From Eubacterium sp. (GTDB lineage: Bacteria > Bacillota > Clostridia > Lachnospirales > Lachnospiraceae), in assembly GCA_021769425.1 (NCBI GenBank), contig JAETSX010000007.1, positions 21,908 through 85,907 of the forward strand: a stretch of DNA of 64,000 bases, written 5' to 3'. A model generated the notes under the pieces. It did no database searches, was not told the DNA's origin, and worked only from the letters and a program-made list of their open reading frames with translations. The first letter of the stretch is position 1. Every line of letters begins with the position of its first letter. Positions 17,335 to 25,863 of the stretch are shown here, piece by piece. Position numbers and translations under genes: made by a program.

Positions 17335-20300
17335 TTACACCAAACCTCTGCGAAGCTTCTCCACATGCAGTTCCTCATAGAGCTGTCTCTTCACCTGTTC
17401 TGCAAAGGATCTCACATCTTCTCTTGCCTGCGCTGCGCCCTCTGTTTTCTTCAATTGCTGCTCCACTTCCTTCAGCTTCTTGTCCAACTGTTCCTGTGCG
17501 GATCTTATCTGAGCGTTTTCCTCCTCCATGCGGATTCTGGCTCTCTGCTGTTCTTCCTCCAATGCACCTGTTTTCTGTATGGAATATTCCAGTTCCTGAA
17601 GCCGGTAAGAAGGCGGCCGGACATTTTGGCGGTCTGCAAAGTTCCTGTGCGGGGCCAGCGCAAGACGGGTTTTGGAAAGTTCCAGACTATCATTTTCCAT
17701 TGATGCCGTCTGAGGATATTCTGTTACACCATTCCCATCGGCCTGGAGATATTCTATGACGTTATTTTCCTCTGCCTGGAGATATCCGCCTGTATTGTTT
17801 TCCTCTGCTGTCCGGAGATATCCGCCTGTATTGTTTTCCTCTGCTGCCTGAAAATACTCTGTTACACTATTTTCTCCCGGCGCATACGGATATCCGGTTA
17901 CACTGTTTCTATCTGCCTGGAAATTTCCGGTCATGTTGCCTTCCTCTGCTGCCTGAAAATACTCTGTTACACTATTTTCTTCCGGCGCATACGGATATCC
18001 GGTTACATTGTTTCTATCTGCCTGGAAATTTCCGGTCTTATTGCCTTCCTCTGCTGCCTGAAAATACTCTGTTACACTATTTTCTTCCGGCGCATATGGA
18101 TATCCGGTTACATTGTTTCTATCTGCCTGGAAACTTCCGGTCATATTATTTTCTTCTGGTGCTGGAAAATATCCGGCCATATTATTTCCTTCTAATATAT
18201 AGGGATACCCTTCATTATACCTTTCATATGCATTTTCACTGGCAGAATCTCTATTATAACTCTCATATGCTTCTATACCGGCAGAGTCTCTATTATAATT
18301 TTCATATGCTTCTATGCCGGCAGAGTCTCTATTATAATTTTCATATGCTTCTATGCCGGCAGAATCTTTATTATAATTTTCATATGCTTCTATACCGGCA
18401 GAACCCCTGTAGGCTTCTTCTTTCATTAAATTCCGGGCATTTTCTTCCCGTGAAACCGGTAATCCCAGGTTTTCTTCCATTTTCCGAAGCTTCCTTCGGA
18501 CTGCCAGACGCCTCTGTGTTTCAAACTGCTGAATGCGCTTTGCCAATACAGTATAAGAAGCCGCCTGGTATCCCTTTCCTTTCCTGTGTTCCAGTGATTG
18601 GGCCGCCGCGCCGGATGACTGCTTCTTTTCCTTCATATCTTTCTGAGCAAATTCTGCCGGATCCCGCTGCATTTCCCGTTTGTCCTGTTTTTTATTCCGG
18701 CTGGGAACAAAATGGCTCTGGACTGAATCCTGCTGCATTTCCCGTTTGTCCTGTTTTTTATTCCGGCTGGGAGCAGAATGGCTCTGGACTGAATCCTGCT
18801 GCATTTCCCGTTTGTCCTGTTTCTTATTCCGGCTGGGAGCAGAATGGCTCTGGACTGAATCCTGCTGTATTTCCTGCCTATCCTGCTCTCTGTGCGCTGC
18901 AGACGGCTCTGTTTCTGCCATATATAGTTCCCGCACATCAGATATGTTAGAAAGCCCATCGGAAGCTGTAACTGCTGGCTCCTGCCCAGCATCCAGCAAT
19001 TTCTGCATCTTAACCACTTCTGACAGTTCTTTCACAAGAATTCCATACTGCGCTTCATCCAATTGCCGGACATCATGTAAAAGCTCCTGAACCTGCGGCA
19101 TACTCAGCTGGACATCTGTATAAACAAGTCCCGCATCTATCCGGTGATTGATTTGACGTAACAGCTTTTGCAGGTGATTCCTGTCCTTCGCCAGTTCAAT
19201 CTGCCGGCGTATCACCTGAGTCTGCAGATTCTCCTGTCCAGCCTCTTCGGAAAAAACCACCTCCTGCTGCCGTCCTGATAAAATATCTGCATCCTGCCGT
19301 TCCTGCTCATACTCCGGATGGCTCAAAAGGGCTTCCCCCCATTCCCATAGTTTCCAGTGGGATATTCCCGGTATTCTTTCATTGCCCGGCAAACTTTCTT
19401 CTACAAATCTTTTCTCTTCTATTTGAAACAGTTTTTTTATAATATCTTTATTTTCTTTCTGGAATAATCGTTGAACAAATGCTCGGTTTTGGGGCTTTAA
19501 TAGGTTTTCGGCCAGCCTCTTATTTTCTGTTCGCAACAGACTTTCTGCAAATTCTCGATCTTCCAATTGCATTAATTGTTCAGCAAATTTCCCATTGTCT
19601 ATTTCCAACAGCTGCTCTGCAAATTCTCGGTCTTCTATTTTCAATATTTGCTCTGCAAATGTTCGGTCTTCTATTTTTAATATCTTTTCTGCAAATGCTC
19701 TGTTTTCTACTTTTAATAATTGCTCTGCAAATATTCGGTCTTCTATTTTTAATATTTGCTCTGCAAATTCTCGGTCTTCTATTTTTAATATCTTTTCTGC
19801 AAATGCTCTGTTTTCTACTTTTAATAATTGCTCTGCAAATGTTCGGTCTTCTACTTTTAGTATTTTTTCTGCAAATGCCCGGTCTTCTATTTTTAATATC
19901 TTTTCTGCAAATGTTCGGTCTTCTATCTCTGAAATTTTTTCAGAAAATTCTTTCTCCGTCATCTGCGGAACTGATTTTGAAGATTCTGTTTTTTCATACT
20001 GCAGCATGATATTTGCCGTTTCTCTTTCTTTCACATTATGAGACAAATTCTCCTGCTGCAAAATCAAAATCATGTCCGCCAGATATTTGATAAACTCTGT
20101 TCGCTGTGTTTCCTTCAATTCTTGGATGTGCACCAGTAATCTCTGAATTTCAGGATCCTTCGGAAGATTTTCCCGCCAATTCAATGTTACTTTTTCATCA
20201 GATATATTCTGCTCTTCCATATAGCGGTTAATCTGCTTAATCATATGTATCAGTTCCAGCTTATACTTCCGGTCAGCAGACAGCGCCGTTTCTTCCGTTC

Positions 20301-22200
20301 TTGTACGAGATTCCAGTTTAGCTGCTTCGGTTTGATTTTCTCTTTCTTTTTGTTCTGTATACAGTTCCTTTTCAGAAATTTCTGCATCTCTCCAGTCCTG
20401 CTTTTGTTTTATCAGAAAAGATTCCAAAAGCATCCTGCTCCATTTGCGGATATTCCAAACCTCCTCCTTCGTCACTTCCTGACGGTGCCGGCTGAGAAAT
20501 GTCCGCTCTGCCTGCTGATCTGCCTGTTCCTGATCCTGCCAATCCTCCGGCAATACCTGCTGATAGAATTCCCGATAAGTCTCGAAAGCCTGCGCCTGAT
20601 GATGCTCTATTCTTTCCCTGCGTATCTCCCGTTCCTGATCCAGCCTGTAAAACACATAAGAAACGCCATCTCCTGAAAAACGATCTGTATGTTCCATGAT
20701 ACCGCGGTTTCGTTGATCCGCGTGTTCCATTACCGCATACACCGGCGGTTCTTCTGGTTCCGCTGCACTATGCTCCAGCCATCCCTCTGGCTCCGCTGCA
20801 CTATGCTCCAGCCATCCCTCTGGCTCCGCTGCACTATGCTCCAGCCATTCCTCTGGTTCCGCTGCACTATGCTCCAGCCATCCCTCTGATTCCGTTACAT
20901 TGAATTCTCTCACCAATTGCCCAATATCCACAATATCCGCAATCTTCTGAAAGGTATTCTTCTCCAGCATAACAGCAGCCCGTTCCTGAAGATTTTTGAT
21001 CTCTTCCTTCCGATATTGTTCCCGCAAATGTTCCATTCTCTCTGCCAAAACTTTTTTGATGTGTCTGGCTGATTTTTGAGTACGCTGGAAAACAGTTTTT
21101 TCTTTGACAGCCATCTGCTTTAGATTTTTTATCTGCCCAGCAGACTTTTCCGCCTGTACTGCAGACTTTTCTGTTGGTTCTGCAAACTTCTCCGTCTGTC
21201 TTGCGGACTTTTCTGTTGGTTCTGCAAACCTCTCCACCTGTACTGCAGATTTTTCTGTTGGTTCTGCAAACTTCTCCGTCTGTCCTGCAGACTTTTCCAG
21301 CTGCACCCAGACTTTCTGCAAGACTGCTGGTTTTGCCTGTTCCAGGAAACGCAGCATCTCTGTCCTGCTTTTTTTCCATATTTCCTTCTGCCGGATAATA
21401 TCTGTCCCTTGCGCCGCCTGGTGGTATACAAAACAGAACTCTTTCTGTTCCATCTTTGTGACTGCTTCCACAAGCTTTTCCTGGGCAGATTGTTTCCGAA
21501 CAGCATAAAAAACCTGCCGGATGCTTTTTTCCTTTTCCAGCTGCTGAACCATTCTTCTGCACTGCGTTTCGTCACATTCTCTCAGATATGCAAGAAACTC
21601 CTGTTTTTCCTGCCAGATAATATCTTCCGCCAAAGTCCGATACTCTGTTTCTGAGAGAACGCGGAGCAACTCTTTTTCCACTGTCCGCATTGCCCTCACA
21701 GAATATTCCGCCGAATATTCCCGCAGACGGACGGAAAAAAGAGAAAGCAGACGGTATTCTTCCCTTTGCTTTTCAATGGCTTGGCAGGCCTTCTGCCAGC
21801 TTCGATACCTGAGATCCCCTTTCTCTGCCTGCCAAAGCAGCGCAAAGTACTGTTTTACGTTCCGATACACCGCAAAATCACAGCTTTTCAACTGTGTCAT
21901 ATAGTGCCGCTCCATCCGCTTAAGGCCGCCCTCCATCTGTTTTTGAGCAAATTTTGCCAGAGCCGGAGATTGTTCCAGCCTCATTTGCATCCTTTGATTT
22001 CGGATTATCAGGTTCAAAAGCAGCTGCACCTGCTCTGGGCGCTGTCCTCTTTCTCCCGTTTCCCCGTCCAGATAAATAAGCTGTATCTGTTCATACTCCG
22101 GCGAAGAAGTAGGAACATACTTATCCCACAGCCGCTGCAGCATATCCTGTCTGATATGAAGATGTACTTTCTTAGAAAAAGGCTCTCGTAACTTTAACAT
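17335..22200 (-). CDS. Giant repeat-mosaic coiled-coil protein, candidate tape measure
   Basis: 1,621 residues, ATG at 22200 with only a weak ribosome site. No membrane segment or signal peptide is visible. It is Glu/Gln/Lys-rich and mostly helical, with six separate tandem-repeat families, from N to C: 14-residue FAEPTEKSA-type units (about 300-350), 11-residue WLEHSAAEPEG units (four, about 438-482), about fifteen 11-residue FAEKILKIEDR hendecads (about 750-920), 22-residue units around QQDSVQSHSAPSRNKKQDKR (three), 13-residue AGIEAYENYNRDS units (five), and about 36-residue NNVTGYPYAPEENSVTEYFQ units. A coiled coil ends the protein (residues about 1530-1621). It lies between tube 2 and the LysM tube protein, where a tail tape measure would be, but has no sequence hallmark of Afp14. 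The role is inferred from position and helicity. Confidence 0.7.
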   Translation of the reverse strand: MLKLREPFSKKVHLHIRQDMLQRLWDKYVPTSSPEYEQIQLIYLDGETGERGQRPEQVQLLLNLIIRNQRMQMRLEQSPALAKFAQKQMEGGLKRMERHYMTQLKSCDFAVYRNVKQYFALLWQAEKGDLRYRSWQKACQAIEKQREEYRLLSLFSVRLREYSAEYSVRAMRTVEKELLRVLSETEYRTLAEDIIWQEKQEFLAYLRECDETQCRRMVQQLEKEKSIRQVFYAVRKQSAQEKLVEAVTKMEQKEFCFVYHQAAQGTDIIRQKEIWKKSRTEMLRFLEQAKPAVLQKVWVQLEKSAGQTEKFAEPTEKSAVQVERFAEPTEKSARQTEKFAEPTEKSAVQAEKSAGQIKNLKQMAVKEKTVFQRTQKSARHIKKVLAERMEHLREQYRKEEIKNLQERAAVMLEKNTFQKIADIVDIGQLVREFNVTESEGWLEHSAAEPEEWLEHSAAEPEGWLEHSAAEPEGWLEHSAAEPEEPPVYAVMEHADQRNRGIMEHTDRFSGDGVSYVFYRLDQEREIRRERIEHHQAQAFETYREFYQQVLPEDWQDQEQADQQAERTFLSRHRQEVTKEEVWNIRKWSRMLLESFLIKQKQDWRDAEISEKELYTEQKERENQTEAAKLESRTRTEETALSADRKYKLELIHMIKQINRYMEEQNISDEKVTLNWRENLPKDPEIQRLLVHIQELKETQRTEFIKYLADMILILQQENLSHNVKERETANIMLQYEKTESSKSVPQMTEKEFSEKISEIEDRTFAEKILKIEDRAFAEKILKVEDRTFAEQLLKVENRAFAEKILKIEDREFAEQILKIEDRIFAEQLLKVENRAFAEKILKIEDRTFAEQILKIEDREFAEQLLEIDNGKFAEQLMQLEDREFAESLLRTENKRLAENLLKPQNRAFVQRLFQKENKDIIKKLFQIEEKRFVEESLPGNERIPGISHWKLWEWGEALLSHPEYEQERQDADILSGRQQEVVFSEEAGQENLQTQVIRRQIELAKDRNHLQKLLRQINHRIDAGLVYTDVQLSMPQVQELLHDVRQLDEAQYGILVKELSEVVKMQKLLDAGQEPAVTASDGLSNISDVRELYMAETEPSAAHREQDRQEIQQDSVQSHSAPSRNKKQDKREMQQDSVQSHSAPSRNKKQDKREMQQDSVQSHFVPSRNKKQDKREMQRDPAEFAQKDMKEKKQSSGAAAQSLEHRKGKGYQAASYTVLAKRIQQFETQRRLAVRRKLRKMEENLGLPVSREENARNLMKEEAYRGSAGIEAYENYNKDSAGIEAYENYNRDSAGIEAYENYNRDSAGIEAYESYNRDSASENAYERYNEGYPYILEGNNMAGYFPAPEENNMTGSFQADRNNVTGYPYAPEENSVTEYFQAAEEGNKTGNFQADRNNVTGYPYAPEENSVTEYFQAAEEGNMTGNFQADRNSVTGYPYAPGENSVTEYFQAAEENNTGGYLRTAEENNTGGYLQAEENNVIEYLQADGNGVTEYPQTASMENDSLELSKTRLALAPHRNFADRQNVRPPSYRLQELEYSIQKTGALEEEQQRARIRMEEENAQIRSAQEQLDKKLKEVEQQLKKTEGAAQAREDVRSFAEQVKRQLYEELHVEKLRRGLV
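17700..18190. repeat. About 108-bp in-frame repeats, three main units plus fragments
   Basis: Minus-strand units encode FQADRNNVTGYPYAPEENSV followed by TEYFQAAEEG. Units starting near 17860, 17965 and 18075 are almost identical, with shorter EENNTGGYLQ-type derivatives on the C-terminal side. The segment lies in the 1,621-residue protein. Confidence 0.8.
18216..18410. repeat. 39-bp in-frame repeat, five units
   Basis: Units of 39 bp encode AGIEAYENYNRDS on the minus strand. The plus-strand core TCATATGCTTCTAT recurs every 39 bp. The last unit (ASENAYERYNEGY) is degenerate. Located in the giant repeat protein. Confidence 0.85.
18640..18880. repeat. 66-bp in-frame repeat, three units plus a partial
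   Basis: Units of 66 bp encode REMQQDSVQSHSAPSRNKKQ and two further residues on the minus strand. Two units differ at only a few positions. Located in the giant repeat protein. Confidence 0.85.
19470..19945. repeat. 33-bp hendecad-encoding repeats, about fifteen units
   Basis: Consecutive 33-bp units encode the 11-residue motif (I/V)E(D/N)R(E/T/A)FAE(K/Q)(I/L)LK on the minus strand. Eleven-residue periodicity is typical of right-handed coiled coils. Unit-to-unit variation is confined to a few positions, indicating repeated expansion with drift. Confidence 0.9.
20750..20885. repeat. 33-bp in-frame repeat, four units
   Basis: Four almost identical 33-bp units encode WLEHSAAEPEG on the minus strand (the plus-strand core GCTGCACTATGCTCCAGCCA recurs every 33 bp). 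Located in the giant repeat protein. Confidence 0.88.
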
Positions 22201-22220
22201 CTGACTATTTCAACCGTCTC

Positions 22221-22661
22221 TTACAATCCAATTTTATTAATGGTTTCTGTTAATCCATTGTGGGATATCTCCACTTTCTTAATCAGCAGGCCGCTGCTTG
22301 AGGCATCTAACGTGTCAATTTCCCACTTGGTTACCACGCCCCAGTTGGCCTGATAAGTTGCCGTAGGGATCATCCCCTTTTCCGGCATTACCATAATAAT
22401 AATTCCCTTTTTCAGTTCATATCCCGCCGTCAGTGTGGTACGGGTCAGCTCTCCGCTGGCAATCCCATACTCCAGAATCAGCTTGTCCATAGACTGCCTG
22501 GGCTTCTGCAGATAATGAACCCTGTCGTTCACCCCGCCTTCCAACACCGTTTCAAATTCCATTGTAGCGGAGATATTGGATACTTTGGAAAATCCCAGAG
22601 GTTTTCCATTTAATATCACCTTAAACTTCGTGCGCTTTGCAAGATTATCCTGTATTGCCAT
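22221..22661 (-). CDS. CIS inner tube protein 2 (gp19/Hcp-like, Afp5-type)
   Basis: 146 residues from ATG 22661 (MAIQDNLAKRTKFKVILNGK) with AAGAGG 8 nt upstream; a GTG 9 nt earlier is within the ribosome site. FKVILNGKPLGFSKVSNISA at the start and the end pattern LIKKVEISHNGLTETINKIG are those of gp19-like tube proteins. It is more divergent than tube 1 and sits at the Afp5 position, so it is likely the first ring contacting the baseplate or a tube variant. Confidence 0.88.
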   Translation of the reverse strand: MAIQDNLAKRTKFKVILNGKPLGFSKVSNISATMEFETVLEGGVNDRVHYLQKPRQSMDKLILEYGIASGELTRTTLTAGYELKKGIIIMVMPEKGMIPTATYQANWGVVTKWEIDTLDASSSGLLIKKVEISHNGLTETINKIGL

Positions 22662-22680
22662 GTATTTCACCTCTTACTCA

Positions 22681-22860
22681 TCAGATCCGGAAAATGTCGT
22701 TTTTCGGCGGCTCATGGCTGACTTTTCTGTTTATCTCTGATATTTCCTTACACCAACGGAGCCGTTCATTATGTGTAAGATTCAAAACATCCTCCCGGCT
22801 CCAATGTACATAATAGGCAATAAATGCCGCCTCTTCATAAATTCTGTCCGCCGGATACAC
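22681..22860 (-). CDS. DUF6760-like small eCIS protein
   Basis: Translation from GTG at 22860 gives MYPADRIYEEAAFIAYYVHW followed by SREDVLNLTHNERLRWCKEI, which matches the compact N-terminus of DUF6760 proteins found between tube genes in eCIS loci. An in-frame TTG at 22923 would add 21 unrelated residues overlapping the upstream gene and has no ribosome site, so I chose the GTG 2 nt after the upstream stop. Known homologues are about 55-60 residues, mostly helical and of unknown function. They may act as tail assembly factors. Confidence 0.72.
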   Translation of the reverse strand: MYPADRIYEEAAFIAYYVHWSREDVLNLTHNERLRWCKEISEINRKVSHEPPKNDIFRI

Positions 22861-22862
22861 AT

Positions 22863-23231
22863 TTATGGCCCGGCTTCCATAAAATTTACAGGCACTGTAA
22901 TCTCTTTCCCGCAATGGGGACAAACCGTACGGTAGACGGGAACTTCCGCCTGATTGATCCGCTCGTACAAATCTTGCAGATATGCCAAATCCGCTGTATA
23001 AAGCCCCTCAATTACTTTTGTATCCACCGCAGGCATGGTTCCCAGGCTTGTAATCACTCTGGACAGCAGAATAATCACTAAGTATCCGGGATTCTGCTGC
23101 ACCCTTGGGTCACGCAGAGGTATAATCTCATCTGCAGCCGTAGCCAGGCGCATCCTTCCTTCTTTGTGGAGATTTCCCTCTCTGTCCACATACCCTCTGG
23201 GCAGAACAAAAGAAAACTCTGTCTCAAACAT
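22863..23231 (-). CDS. Small conserved eCIS protein with CxxC motif, possible tail assembly chaperone
   Basis: 122 residues, ATG at 23231 with AGGAGGGAACAGAAG upstream. The N-terminal two-thirds (FSFVLPRGYVDREGNLHKEG, then LRDPRVQQNPGYLVIILLSR) resemble short proteins between the tube genes of eCIS clusters and, in layout, Mu gp41-type tail assembly chaperones. The C-terminus carries CPHCGKEITVPV, half of a zinc-ribbon; together with the upstream Cys only one CxxC is present, so zinc would need a partner or dimer. Inferred to help tube assembly; exact role unknown. Confidence 0.7.
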   Translation of the reverse strand: MFETEFSFVLPRGYVDREGNLHKEGRMRLATAADEIIPLRDPRVQQNPGYLVIILLSRVITSLGTMPAVDTKVIEGLYTADLAYLQDLYERINQAEVPVYRTVCPHCGKEITVPVNFMEAGP

Positions 23232-23302
23232 CTTCTGTTCCCTCCTGCTTTCCTGTCAGCTCCGGAAAGCCCGCGTCTTTCCGGAGCCATAGCAATATAA
23301 CT

Positions 23303-23728
23303 TTAGGAAACCCTGGTCATTCCCTCATGGGCAATTTCAAGTGACTCAATTGCAACCTCAGAAGAAGTTGCATTGAAATCCGGCGCCGTATATTTTGCCG
23401 GCCATGCATTGATTACCTGCCAGGATGCCGTGGCAGTTTCAGTCTCATCCAAAATAGTAATGGTAATTGTCTTGCGCTCCACTTCACCTTCCACGCCGGC
23501 AATCATCCATTCATACATTACCATAGAGTCTGCAACGCCCTGTTTCAACGTAATGTTCCCATATTTTTTCAATCCCGGAAGCTTCAAAGGCGTCTGAACC
23601 ATATCGCCTTCCCGGTATTCAATCACATCAATGGATGCGTCAAATCCGGATGCTTCCGAAAATCCTCCGGCCTCTAAGCCGTCTATTTCCACCTTATATC
23701 TAAATTTTCCATATGGAGTACTTGCCAT
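23303..23728 (-). CDS. CIS inner tube protein 1 (gp19/Afp1-type)
   Basis: 141 residues, ATG at 23728 with GTGAAGAG close and AAAGGAG further upstream. MASTPYGKFRYKVEIDGLEA, then GGFSEASGFD and the C-terminal SSEVAIESLEIAHEGMTRVS are classic for phage/eCIS major tube proteins. It should stack in hexameric rings inside the sheath. Located directly downstream of the sheath gene, separated by a gap with a hairpin. Confidence 0.93.
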   Translation of the reverse strand: MASTPYGKFRYKVEIDGLEAGGFSEASGFDASIDVIEYREGDMVQTPLKLPGLKKYGNITLKQGVADSMVMYEWMIAGVEGEVERKTITITILDETETATASWQVINAWPAKYTAPDFNATSSEVAIESLEIAHEGMTRVS

Positions 23729-23773
23729 CTCTTCACAACGCTCCTTTCTGACTATTTATTCCCTGAAGAAATG

Positions 23774-23820
23774 GTAACTGTTCAGTCCCGGCAGACGCTC
23801 CGACCTGACTGAATAGTTAC
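23774..23820 (-). terminator. Hairpin between sheath and tube genes (attenuator or processing site)
   Basis: GTAACTGTTCAGTC pairs with GACTGAATAGTTAC across an 19-nt loop (13 of 14 pairs). There is no clear U-run, so partial termination or mRNA stabilisation is more likely than full termination. The arm GTAACxGTTCAG is shared with the large hairpin at 31688-31748. Confidence 0.55.
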
Positions 23821-23847
23821 AAGAAATATTTTCCTGCACCATCATTC

Positions 23848-25584
23848 TTATACGGAATCGCCTGTTTTCTGTGAAATCCTGAAGATTACAAATTCAGCAG
23901 GCTTCACCGGTGCAATGCCGATAACACAGACCAGTCTTCCATTGTCAATATCATCCTGGCTCATGGTATTTCTTCCGCAATTTACAAAAAATGCTTCTGA
24001 CGGCGCAGATCCTGCAAGCGCCCCATTTCTCCAGAGCCCTGTCAGGAATACGTCAATGGTCCGTTTCACACGTACCCACAAAACCTCATCATTGGGCTCA
24101 AATACTGCCCAGTTGGTATTCGCCTTAATGCTCTCTTCAATGAAGATAAACAGTCTGCGCACATTTATGTATTTCCAGCTTGGATCGCTGCTGGCTGTAC
24201 GTGCACCCCAGACACGGATGCCCTGTCCCGGGAAAGAACGGATCAGGTTCACTCCCTTGGGATTTAAGATATCCTGCTCGCCTTTGTTAAACTGGCAGTC
24301 CAGTCCCACACAGGCCCGCACTGTCTCATTGGCCGGCGCCTTATGCACTCCTCTTGAAGTATCGCTGCGGGCATAAATTCCAATCACAGAACCGGAAGGC
24401 GGAATCGCCATGTTCTTCTTATCCAGCGGATCAAAAACCTCCAGCCAGGGATGGTACATTGCAGCATAATTGCTGTCCACAATGTCCCTGTGGGCAATGA
24501 TGTCATCCATCTTTCTTGCGTCTCTGGGCATATCCAATACCGCAAACCGGCTGGCAAGATTCTCACAATGGGCAACCAGCATTAACTGCACGTTGGGATC
24601 CACCACTCCCGGAACCGCCATAATGGAAACATTGTCATTATCCAAAAATGCCTGTATGCCCGTTCTCTTTCCCGCTCCCTTATCCACGCCGATAAAGTCT
24701 GCCGCGCTGATATTGGAAACAGAGCCGTTGCTGCCGCCCTTTAAAGAAATGACGCAGAATGCCTTCTCCGGATCTGCCCCTGCAATCTCATCAAAAGGAG
24801 CTATGGCTTCGGTCTTTGGTTTTCCCACATACTCTGCGGTAATCAAATCCGATTTTGCCGTCTTCTTCTCAATATAATTGGGAATTGACACGTTAAAGGA
24901 CAAATTCTCATAAAATTCTACAATATCATCAAATTTTACTTCCAGATTAAATTCACAGGTGGAGATCACCTTAGTTGGAAGCAGATTCTTGTCCACAACA
25001 TCCTGTTCAAACTCTTTTTCAAAAACAATAATATTGTCCTGGCTTCTGACCACACGATTGTATACCACATTTGTCATATCCTTGTATACAACCACATCTC
25101 CCTCGTGGAAACCTGCCGAACTTTTGACGGAATACTGTTTTCCGTCCGCTGTCTCAAGCTCCTCTAAAATCTGTGTCTTAGCCTTGCTTGCCGGGGTTAC
25201 TACAATACTCATGCTATTGCCCCATAACCCAGGATTCTTCGCCTTTAAGCGAAGCACGGCATCCTCAGCCGGAATTCTTGCCTGGGCAGGCTTCGCATCC
25301 TGCGGCGCCACACGGGAGATAAAGCAGCGGGAACCGCCGTTAACAAAAAAGTGTTCTACCGCATAAGCTAAAAATCGGTATTCCCCGTACTCATTTTCAG
25401 AAAGATACCCACCGAATTTCCTCTTAAAATCTGCAAAATTGGTAACAAGCTGCGGAACTCCCTCCGCCGGGCCTCTCTCGGCAAGTCCGATAAATCCGGC
25501 TGTACTCGTACCAACGCCTTCCATGGGCTTTCCGCCTGAATCAAATTCCTCTACATATACGCCTGGTGATAAATATTCAGCCAT
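23848..25584 (-). CDS. Contractile tail sheath protein (Afp2-4 type)
   Basis: 578 residues from ATG 25584 (MAEYLSPGVYVEEFDSGGKP) after GGAAGATT; the open frame extends 71 codons upstream through the promoter region and was trimmed. The N-terminal SPGVYVEE, the central FVNGGSRCFISRV, and the C-terminal GIRVWGARTASSDPSWKYIN with RRLFIFIEESIKANTNWAVF are hallmarks of the sheath family. It is the only sheath in the window; Afp/PVC encode two or three. First gene of the leftward CIS operon and presumably the most expressed. Confidence 0.95.
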   Translation of the reverse strand: MAEYLSPGVYVEEFDSGGKPMEGVGTSTAGFIGLAERGPAEGVPQLVTNFADFKRKFGGYLSENEYGEYRFLAYAVEHFFVNGGSRCFISRVAPQDAKPAQARIPAEDAVLRLKAKNPGLWGNSMSIVVTPASKAKTQILEELETADGKQYSVKSSAGFHEGDVVVYKDMTNVVYNRVVRSQDNIIVFEKEFEQDVVDKNLLPTKVISTCEFNLEVKFDDIVEFYENLSFNVSIPNYIEKKTAKSDLITAEYVGKPKTEAIAPFDEIAGADPEKAFCVISLKGGSNGSVSNISAADFIGVDKGAGKRTGIQAFLDNDNVSIMAVPGVVDPNVQLMLVAHCENLASRFAVLDMPRDARKMDDIIAHRDIVDSNYAAMYHPWLEVFDPLDKKNMAIPPSGSVIGIYARSDTSRGVHKAPANETVRACVGLDCQFNKGEQDILNPKGVNLIRSFPGQGIRVWGARTASSDPSWKYINVRRLFIFIEESIKANTNWAVFEPNDEVLWVRVKRTIDVFLTGLWRNGALAGSAPSEAFFVNCGRNTMSQDDIDNGRLVCVIGIAPVKPAEFVIFRISQKTGDSV

Positions 25585-25689
25585 AATCTTCCAGCACCAG
25601 CAACTTTTGCCGCTAATGCCGGCTACCTCCTTTCCTTTTAAAAACTGCACTCTGCAACAATATAACAATTCTGTTGTCTGATGTTTCAA

Positions 25690-25729
25690 ATTATAAACCA
25701 CCCCACTGAACAAAATTCTAAACAATTTT
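25690..25729 (-). promoter_or_regulatory. Candidate activator-dependent promoter of the CIS operon
   Basis: On the minus strand a perfect TATAAT (25690-25695) lies about 105 nt before the sheath ATG. No good -35 exists; instead an inverted repeat AAAATT-N6-AATTTT (25712-25729) covers the -35 position. This arrangement fits a promoter that needs an activator, plausibly the divergently encoded BTAD regulator. Confidence 0.4.
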
Positions 25730-25765
25730 ACGTTTTTCCGAAAAGATTGACACAAACCGTACCCG

Positions 25766-25802
25766 AAAAAATGCAATCGGTGAAAAAGCCCCTGCATTTT
25801 TT
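25766..25802. promoter_or_regulatory. 10-bp inverted repeat in the divergent CIS promoter region
   Basis: AAAAAATGCA (25766-25775) and TGCATTTTTT (25793-25802) are perfect inverted copies with 27 bp centre spacing. A TTGACA box (25747-25752) precedes it and TATGAT (25814-25819) follows on the plus strand, upstream of the regulator gene. It is an operator or autoregulation candidate, or a weak hairpin. Confidence 0.4.
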
Positions 25803-25863
25803 ATGATTTGCGGTATGATAGAAACAAAAACATCTTAGAACATGCATAAAAGGATACGGCAAA

